Assembly: GCF_902388705.1 (NCBI RefSeq)
Contig: NZ_CABMQJ010000014.1
Coordinates: forward strand, 1-49,097
Direction: 5' to 3'
DNA: 49,097 nucleotides
Origin: an uncultured Alistipes sp.
Lineage (GTDB): Bacteria > Bacteroidota > Bacteroidia > Bacteroidales > Rikenellaceae
Shown here: positions 19,401 to 24,897 of the stretch, in pieces
Position numbering within the stretch: position 1 is the first letter of the stretch
Layout: every line of letters begins with the position of its first letter
The notes under the pieces: generated by a model
The model's database searches: none
What the model saw: only the letters and a program-made list of their open reading frames with translations
What the model was told of the DNA's origin: nothing
Program-made: the position numbers and the translations under genes

Positions 19401-20488
19401 TAGAGGTTCCCGCCGGCGTCCCGGTAAAACGAGCGCACCGGACAGCTCCTGGCATCGAACAGGCGGCTGTTGGGCACCTTGTTGAACGCGATGCCGTCGT
19501 CGTATATGCCGATAATGCCCTGCCCGTCGCTGCCGACCCACAGAATATCCTGGCTGCCGGAGCAGAGCGAAAGGATGTTGATGGCTGGCATATGCGGCAT
19601 TCTGGAGCAGGTTTCCTCCGCCAGATCATAACTGTATACACCCGACGTTCCGAAAGCGACAATCAGCCGCTCGCCGCTCTGGGTAACCGCCCGTACGGCA
19701 TCACTGGCAGCGGGGGGGGGAAATTTATCCAGCGGGGAAATTTCCCCCGTCAGGCAGTCGTACCTGTAAATGAGTGCGTCGGCACTGGCCACATAAACCG
19801 CCGTCCGGCAGTCGAACAGGCCCCGGATGCCGTCCCGGGAGAACAAATCGGTTTTTTCCCGCACTTCGATGTTTCCGGAACCGGAAACGCTGTACCGAAT
19901 CCGCACCAGTTCATGCCGCATCGTATGCAGCAGCAGGGTATTCTTCCCTGCATAGCAGATATTGCGGATTTTCGACGAATTGAATTGCGGGACATTAAGG
20001 GCGACGAGGCGGTTCTGTGCCCTGTCGTAGTATGCGATTCCCCAGCCCGTGGCGGCGCAGAAAACGGTGCCGTCCGCAGCAGCCGCGACGGAAAAGACCC
20101 CCTCGGCCGTCGGGCCGTTGTCCTCGTAGCCCGGGTAGAAGCGCTCGATCCGGTCGTTTTTCACGTCGATCCGGTTGACTCCGTAATCGGTAGACACCCA
20201 GATAATGCCCTCCGCCTCCTCGACGACATTGCGGATTACGTTGTTCGAAATCGTATTCGCATTGTCCGGCGCGAACTTGTAGGTTTTGAAATCATACCCG
20301 TTGTATACGTTCAGGCCGTCCCACGTACCTATCCAGAGCAGCCGGGTCGAATCCTGGTAGATGCAGTTGACCGAACTGTTCGACAATCCGTTCGCATTGG
20401 TAAGCGTGTTGTATTTCACCGCCGCATCGGAGAACGGCACGGCTGCGACGAATGCCGACAGCAATAAAAGGACAAATTTCCTCGACAT
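16451..20488 (-). CDS. Hybrid two-component system regulator (HTCS)
   Basis: From ATG 20488 (an upstream TTG at 20509 is rejected) the protein has 1345 residues. Order: signal peptide (FVLLLLSAFVAAVPFSDA); two seven-blade propellers of sensor repeats to about 690 (LLWIGTWDGLNVYNG is one); a Y_Y_Y domain to about 765; one membrane helix; HisKA with H835 in FFTSIAHEFCTPLTLI; HATPase (N-box NLISNAYKYTP); receiver with D1139 in LILSDISMPN; and a C-terminal AraC-type HTH (SGFNNKSYFYREFAKIYHMSP). HTCS proteins sense imported oligosaccharides in the periplasm and activate susC/D-type operons. It is 220 bases downstream of the core operon, its probable target. The sensor coding sequence includes a C9 tract (see separate entry). 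Confidence 0.95.
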   Translation of the reverse strand: MSRKFVLLLLSAFVAAVPFSDAAVKYNTLTNANGLSNSSVNCIYQDSTRLLWIGTWDGLNVYNGYDFKTYKFAPDNANTISNNVIRNVVEEAEGIIWVSTDYGVNRIDVKNDRIERFYPGYEDNGPTAEGVFSVAAAADGTVFCAATGWGIAYYDRAQNRLVALNVPQFNSSKIRNICYAGKNTLLLHTMRHELVRIRYSVSGSGNIEVREKTDLFSRDGIRGLFDCRTAVYVASADALIYRYDCLTGEISPLDKFPPPAASDAVRAVTQSGERLIVAFGTSGVYSYDLAEETCSRMPHMPAINILSLCSGSQDILWVGSDGQGIIGIYDDGIAFNKVPNSRLFDARSCPVRSFYRDAGGNLYVGTKGNGICMLRPDGTRGAAYDVSRGLSNNFVYSLAEGYDGDMFIGHDGAGLDVLSFSTGRISTVKPAEGARFGSVYAILRDSENGCLWLGTNGYGLIRLQLRPFGGQYVVQRQEVYVNDKEDDTSLSNNTVFSIVPAGDGKLWVGTRGGGLNLFDVRTRKFAHYTVSSGEYPISSNDILSLYVSRDSTLWIGTSYGLNRLCRDAKGQAGFRWYVEKDGLPNNTIHGILEDDAGYLWLSTNKGLSRLNPGDDEIINYYNNEELQSYEFSDGAYYRCEDGKMYFGGVDGFNWFDPRDIHVRTYAPPVLFDNFYIKQEPMPGFRADREIVLTHSENFFSIQFSALEYVRNNNCEYAYILKGFNNDWVHIGTDNTAVFTNVPPGRYEFCVRCTNGDKIWSDKTAALLIRVRPPWWSTVWAYVVYTVLSLVILYVVWFIVNERIEQRRQLLMESLSKRRQSDSYEAKLRFFTSIAHEFCTPLTLIYGSGEQLLNNYSLAPDVARHLRIVKNNAARMQHLIGELMEFRRVDTGNYAPRYSMVNVTELISTIVDNFSEPNEQRRIDLRVSLPEREVLIVSDMNALEKILYNLISNAYKYTPSDGYIHVELGVAPRMTTVRVTNSGKGIKPEDIGRIFNRFEVLDNFERQANEGKIMRNGIGLALARSLANMMSGNITVASKPGEYTTFTLSLPEVGRELITQPEQQGVHESPPPVEQDDVPEPVTCAPGADGGIILVVDDEKQIRDLISEILSGEYTVIQAADGAEAIDILKHRRPDLILSDISMPNMDGLELLKYVKSNEITKYIPFVFLTFKTDVEHEIHGYEMGGEAYISKPFHPKHLQAVVHRILNNRLSLRDYYNSVLSSSDVYEGNAIDADDKKFIVQLTNIIEENITDEGLSLSFLCEKMFVSRMGLYRKIKDITQMTPSEYIRSVKINHATHLLKTTNMTVQEIMFCSGFNNKSYFYREFAKIYHMSPKEMREKERGTGQ
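19712..19747 (-). repeat. C9 tract and nearby direct/inverted repeats in HTCS gene
   Basis: Positions 19712-19720 are nine consecutive G on the plus strand, hence C9 in the HTCS coding strand (Lys-Phe-Pro-Pro-Pro near residue 257). GGGGAAATTT occurs at 19717-19726 and again at 19734-19743, and the second copy is part of the palindrome GGGGAAATTTCCCC (19734-19747). The reading frame is intact here. Tracts of this length can slip, and a one-base change would end the protein within the sensor. Confidence 0.75.
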
Positions 20489-20506
20489 AAATTTTTCGCT
20501 TGTATG

Positions 20507-20514
20507 CAAAGATA
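20507..20514 (-). promoter_or_regulatory. Promoter -7 element for HTCS gene
   Basis: On the minus strand TATCTTTG matches TAnnTTTG at all fixed positions and lies 18 bases before ATG 20488. No clear TTG is found at -33. The position supports the 20488 start, because the alternative TTG start at 20509 would overlap this element. Confidence 0.5.
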
Positions 20515-20603
20515 GGATTTTTTACGGAATTCCGGGACGTTTCATACAATTGCCGCGCCGAACCGGAACATGGGTGCCGGCACCGGCCGCCCGGAACCGA
20601 AAA

Positions 20604-20632
20604 GTTATGACAGGGCGATGCCCTGTCATAAC
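20604..20632 (-). terminator. Terminator of the core susCD operon
   Basis: GTTATGACAGGGC (20604-20616) pairs perfectly with 20620-20632 across a GAT loop. On the minus strand the stem is followed by CTTTTCGG, a short T-run. It lies 77 bases after the stop of the last O-acetylesterase gene and before the HTCS promoter, separating the two transcription units. Confidence 0.7.
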
Positions 20633-20708
20633 CTGCAACAGGCCCGGACGCGGATAGCCGCGCAATCCGGGACAATGCGGCGGCAAACACCGCCTGCCGC
20701 CGCATCCG

Positions 20709-22688
20709 TTATTTTTTCGCGCTGCGCGCCCAGTCGTCGGTGCGGAACGGCCCCGCCGGCAGGCCGGCGCCGTTGTAAAGGTTGCAGACCGGATTGTTCG
20801 CCCATGCGTAACGCACGGCGACCGGGAAACGCACCTCTTTCGACGACACCACGACCGAATTCCCCTCGACGACGGCATCCGCCGCGTGAAACTCATGGTC
20901 GGCGCCCGCGATGTAGAACCCCCTGACGGCGCCGCCGTCCGACGTTTTCAGCCCGCCGTCCGTATGCGAGAACCGGATGCGAATCGTATTGCCCTCGATG
21001 CCGTAGGAGTCGTACACGGGCCCCGAGCAGGGAATCCGCTCGCCGTAGGTCTGCGCCCGGGCAATCAGCGCAAGACGCCGGCCGACCTCGGGTTTGTTCT
21101 TCGGATGGAGATCGTCGCCGTCGCCGACATCGATCGTTACGGCCATTCCGGTATTCTCCAGGCGGAGCGTGTGTTTCTGCGCCTCGCGCAGCTCGGCCCA
21201 GTCCGACTCCTCGGGGCCCTCCTGCGCCTTCATGTAATTGGGAAGCTGCACGATGTAGAACGGGAAGGCATAACCCCACTGCTGCCGCCAGTCGTGAATC
21301 ATCAGGGGCAGCAGGTCGCGGTACTGCGCCGCCCGCGCCACGTTGGCCTCGCCTTGGTACCAGATCGCGCCGCGGATGGCATAATCCACCAGCGGATTGA
21401 TCATCGCATTGTAGAGGAAGGTCGGGTAGTTGGGTTCCGTGGCCGTGTTGATTGGCATGTCGGGCGCCTCGCCGAGCCCCAGCGACACCTTGTATTTCCA
21501 CGCTCCGGCCAGGGGCAGTTTCTCCGTGTCCGACTTGCAGAGCGCAATGCCCTCCGGATCGCCGAAGATTCCGCCCTTGCCGCCCGTATCCATCACGCGC
21601 ACGGCAACGGTCGCCCTGCCGGCCTTGACCAGCGACGCAGGAATCTTATAGCTCCTCAATGCGAGGCAGCCTTCGGTGTGTCCCACCTCGACGCCGTTGA
21701 AGTAGGTGAAGTCGTTGTCGTCTATCGCCGAAAGGGTGAGCGTCAGCTCCTTGCCCGCCCATGCAGCCGGAATATCCACGGTTTTGCGCACCCACATGAA
21801 GCCGCTGAAACCGTCCAGTCCCTGATCCTGCACGAATCCGGGAACCGCGATTTCGCCCCACGACGAGTCGTCGAACGAGGACTCGGCCCAAACGGCACGG
21901 CCCTGCTCGAACGCCTGCTCGGCCTGCATCATCTGCTCACGCCACGCGTCGATGTCGTCGTAGAACATCCGTGTCCGTTCCTCGGGGGAGTGCGGTATCT
22001 GCTTCACCTTCTCGATCCGGGGCCGGAACCACGGAATCTCGGACAGCGCCCCGGCACTCGTCCACGACTCGGCATAGGTTCCTCCCCAGCACGATTCGAT
22101 CAGGCCGACGGGTACGTCCAGGTTCTCGTTCAGCTCCCTGCCGAAGAAATAACCCACGGCCGAGAAGTCGGCGATATTTTCGCCCGAGCACACCTGCCAG
22201 CCGCCGTGCCGCACCGCAGCTTCGTCGAGCGGTGCGGGACTGGTCGTATTGTCGATATGGAGCAGGCGGATATTCTTGTAGCGGCCTGCCTGCTGCATCG
22301 CCTGTTCGTAGTTCAGCACGCGGTCTGCGATGCGCATCTCCATGTTGGACTGCCCCGAGCAGAGCCAGACTTCGCCGATCAGCACGTTTTTCAGTTCGAC
22401 GGGCTTGCCGTCCGAAACAGTGACCGTATAGGGGCCGCCTGCCGCCGGGGTCGACACCGTCGCCCGCCAATGGCCGGACTCGCCGGCCCGCACCTCATAG
22501 GTTTTTCCGTTCCAGGAGGTGGTGACTTTCACCGTTTTGCCGGGCTTGGCCTTGCCCCAGATTTTCACATCGCTCTGCTGCTGCAACACCATGTTATCGG
22601 TGAAGATGGCAGGCAGCGTGATTTTGGCCGCGAGTTGCAGGGGCAGCACCGCCACCAGCAGCAGGAAGAGGGTTCGTTTAAGCTTCAT
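20709..22688 (-). CDS. Sialate O-acetylesterase family protein, long form
   Basis: This 659-residue protein has a Sec leader (FLLLVAVLPLQLAAK). The domain opens with LPAIFTDNMVLQQ and carries the catalytic Ser in SGQSNM (S114). The His is in the late motif DLHPKNKPEVGRRLA. Between the two halves lies a jelly-roll insert of roughly 100 residues resembling the sugar-binding domain of GH2 enzymes (DDSSWGEIAVPGF, then DFTYFNGVEVGHTEGC). Family members remove acetyl groups from sialic acid or other sugars. No sialidase or Neu5Ac catabolic gene is in the window, so the acetylated sugar could be another hexose. It is the last gene of the core operon, 21 bases after the SGNH hydrolase gene. Confidence 0.9.
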   Translation of the reverse strand: MKLKRTLFLLLVAVLPLQLAAKITLPAIFTDNMVLQQQSDVKIWGKAKPGKTVKVTTSWNGKTYEVRAGESGHWRATVSTPAAGGPYTVTVSDGKPVELKNVLIGEVWLCSGQSNMEMRIADRVLNYEQAMQQAGRYKNIRLLHIDNTTSPAPLDEAAVRHGGWQVCSGENIADFSAVGYFFGRELNENLDVPVGLIESCWGGTYAESWTSAGALSEIPWFRPRIEKVKQIPHSPEERTRMFYDDIDAWREQMMQAEQAFEQGRAVWAESSFDDSSWGEIAVPGFVQDQGLDGFSGFMWVRKTVDIPAAWAGKELTLTLSAIDDNDFTYFNGVEVGHTEGCLALRSYKIPASLVKAGRATVAVRVMDTGGKGGIFGDPEGIALCKSDTEKLPLAGAWKYKVSLGLGEAPDMPINTATEPNYPTFLYNAMINPLVDYAIRGAIWYQGEANVARAAQYRDLLPLMIHDWRQQWGYAFPFYIVQLPNYMKAQEGPEESDWAELREAQKHTLRLENTGMAVTIDVGDGDDLHPKNKPEVGRRLALIARAQTYGERIPCSGPVYDSYGIEGNTIRIRFSHTDGGLKTSDGGAVRGFYIAGADHEFHAADAVVEGNSVVVSSKEVRFPVAVRYAWANNPVCNLYNGAGLPAGPFRTDDWARSAKK

Positions 22689-22709
22689 AATGGTTTCGAA
22701 TTTCCGGTT

Positions 22710-23429
22710 TTAATACATGAAATATTGTTTGTTGCTGCCGGTTATCTTGTTAATCGCCGGGACGATAATCCGCTCCATGACCTTGTAGCCCTCGCCGTTG
22801 GGATGGCACCCCTCGGGCGAATACTCCCCAAGCATGGCGTTGTCCTTGTCGGCCATGGCGGAGAAGTAGTCGACGTATTCCACGCCCTCGGCCGCATCGG
22901 CATACTCCTTGAGCATCGCATTGAGCTTCGGAATGAGTTTGGCCGGCTCCACCTGCGGCCGCCAGTTGAAATTGGCCGCCGGCGTGACGGAGCACAGCAG
23001 CACCTTGATTCCGTTGAAGCGGGCCAGTTCGCACATCGAAACGATATTCTGCACCGTGTTTTCGAGGGCGATATAGCCGTTGTTCATCGCGATGTCGTTC
23101 GTCCCCGACAGGATCGCGACCACTTTGGGATGGAGGTCGATGACGTCCTGGCGGAACCGCACCAGCATCTCCGAGGAGGTCTGGCCGCCGATGCCGCGTC
23201 CCGCGAAATTGTTTTTCTTGAAGAAGTCGGGATGCTGGTTGAACCACCCCTCGGTAATGGAGTTACCCATGAAAACCACCTCGGGATGTGCGGCGGAGAG
23301 TGTTTTATTCACCTGCGCATAAGCCCGGAGCCCGGCCCAGTCCCGGTAGAGCAAATCGGAGTAGGCCTGGCCGGAACAAACGCCGGAGGCGAGCAGGCAG
23401 AACAAAAGGATTGCTATTGTTTTTTTCAT
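22710..23429 (-). CDS. Secreted SGNH/GDSL hydrolase
   Basis: ATG 23429 is chosen over an in-frame TTG at 23435, giving 239 residues. The leader is AILLFCLLASGVCSGQ; the Cys could be lipidated. Blocks: MGNSITEGW with nucleophile S57, GRGIGGQT, and SGTNDIAMN with the oxyanion Asn. The last block reads PEGCHPNGEGY: the His is present, but the usual Asp three residues before it is Glu. This is the short acylhydrolase type common in Bacteroidetes glycan loci, where it removes acyl groups from sugars. It lies between two sialate O-acetylesterase genes with gaps of 30 and 21 bases, so it is part of a three-esterase block. Confidence 0.88.
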   Translation of the reverse strand: MKKTIAILLFCLLASGVCSGQAYSDLLYRDWAGLRAYAQVNKTLSAAHPEVVFMGNSITEGWFNQHPDFFKKNNFAGRGIGGQTSSEMLVRFRQDVIDLHPKVVAILSGTNDIAMNNGYIALENTVQNIVSMCELARFNGIKVLLCSVTPAANFNWRPQVEPAKLIPKLNAMLKEYADAAEGVEYVDYFSAMADKDNAMLGEYSPEGCHPNGEGYKVMERIIVPAINKITGSNKQYFMY

Positions 23430-23459
23430 TTTCAAATAATTTGATGAGGTTACACAAAG

Positions 23460-24890
23460 TTAGAAATTATCCGTCCGGAACGGCACTACGGGCTGTCCGA
23501 AAGCGTCCCACAGGTGACCGATGCTGCAATTCTTGAAATTATAGCGCAAATATACCGGATTTCCCACGTCGTAGTTCGAGACGTAGAGCACCGTGGGGTC
23601 GGGACGCCTGCGCACGGCCTTTGCGGGACGGAACACCCCGTCGCTGCCGGCCAGCTCGAAACCCTCGATCTCCCCCTTGACGAGGAATCCGCAGTCGCTG
23701 CCGTCGAAATGCACCCGGACGACACCGCCCTCCAGCACCTCCATCGATCGGAACCGCGGCCCGATGGTCTTGACCGCATCGCCGTAGCCGTAGTCCCGGC
23801 TCAACGCCCAGCAGGCCAGACGCCCGGCGATGGGCTCCTTCTGGCTGGGATGCACGTTCCAGGCCTCGTAATCGTAAACCAAATCGTTGGTGCAGACCAT
23901 CCCCACGTTGTCGGTCATCTCCATCACCCGGGCCTGCTGCTCGCGCACCAGCGCCTCGTTGACGTTCTGCTCGCCGTCTTCGTGGGGCGCGATTTCGACA
24001 TAGTAGAACGGCTTGCGCTCGCCGCCCCACAACGCGCGCCAATGGTCGATCATCGCCACCATCTTGTCGGCATAGCAGGTGCTGCGGCCGACATTGGAGC
24101 AGCCCTGGTACCAGCAGAATCCCTTGATTGCAAAGTTGTGCAGCGGATAAATCATCCCGTTGTAAAGTATCTCGACCGTGTTCATGCCGCTCTGCCCCTC
24201 GCGGGTGGCGATTGATGCCGGGTCGAAATCAGCGAAATGCCGTTGCAGCGACGCCGGGAACCACGCTTCGATCCACGTGCCGCCGCAGCTGCTGTTGATG
24301 ATTCCCACCGGGACGTTCAGCGCCCTGCGGAGGTTGCGGCCGAACAGGTACCCGATGGCGCTGAACGTCTTGACCGTCCGGGGCGAGGCTTCGCACCATG
24401 CGCCCGTCACATCCTCTTTGGGACGGAGCCCGCCGTCGATTTTGACCGAAAAGAGCCGCACGTCGGGATACTGTGCGCTCTCGACGATGATCTCCTGCGC
24501 ATGTTCGATCGGACAGTCGCGGCCGCCCTGCACGGGAATCTCCATGTTGGACTGCCCCGAGCAGAGCCAGACTTCGCCGATAAGGATGTTTTTCAGCGTG
24601 ACGGGTTCGCCGTCACCGTCGCCGAGGGTGATGCTGCGCGGCTCGAACGAGGCGGCCGGGGTGGCCACGGCCACGCACCAGCGCCCCCCTTTGTCCGCTT
24701 TGGTCCGAACGGCGCCGCACCACGAAGGTGCGACGCTGACTTCGGCTTTCGGTGCCGCCCAGCCCCATATTTTGACATCGGCGCCCTGTTGCAGCACCAT
24801 ATTGTCGCCGACGATGGCAGGCAGCTTGATTTTCGCATCCGACGTCCACGCCGCACACAGCAGGAGCGCCAGCACACAAAATTTCTTCAT
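23460..24890 (-). CDS. Sialate O-acetylesterase family protein, short form
   Basis: This 476-residue protein has a Sec leader (FCVLALLLCAAWTSDAK). The family opening LPAIVGDNMVLQQGADV and the catalytic motif SGQSNM (S114) are present; the His motif is WNVHPSQKEPIAGRLA. It lacks the jelly-roll insert of the 20709-22688 protein, so the two are paralogues of different architecture rather than copies. A second conserved motif, INSSCGGTWIEAW, helps form the active site. It is the first of three consecutive esterase genes and starts 7 bases after the GH2 stop, indicating translation from the same transcript. It is predicted to de-O-acetylate sugars in the periplasm; the acetylated sugar is not identifiable. 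Confidence 0.9.
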   Translation of the reverse strand: MKKFCVLALLLCAAWTSDAKIKLPAIVGDNMVLQQGADVKIWGWAAPKAEVSVAPSWCGAVRTKADKGGRWCVAVATPAASFEPRSITLGDGDGEPVTLKNILIGEVWLCSGQSNMEIPVQGGRDCPIEHAQEIIVESAQYPDVRLFSVKIDGGLRPKEDVTGAWCEASPRTVKTFSAIGYLFGRNLRRALNVPVGIINSSCGGTWIEAWFPASLQRHFADFDPASIATREGQSGMNTVEILYNGMIYPLHNFAIKGFCWYQGCSNVGRSTCYADKMVAMIDHWRALWGGERKPFYYVEIAPHEDGEQNVNEALVREQQARVMEMTDNVGMVCTNDLVYDYEAWNVHPSQKEPIAGRLACWALSRDYGYGDAVKTIGPRFRSMEVLEGGVVRVHFDGSDCGFLVKGEIEGFELAGSDGVFRPAKAVRRRPDPTVLYVSNYDVGNPVYLRYNFKNCSIGHLWDAFGQPVVPFRTDNF

Positions 24891-24897
24891 CCCGGTA

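Noticed and set aside
16880..20467. 1195-codon plus-strand frame opposite the HTCS gene
   Set aside because: The minus strand holds all HTCS domains in order. The reverse frame is compositionally odd and resembles no family.
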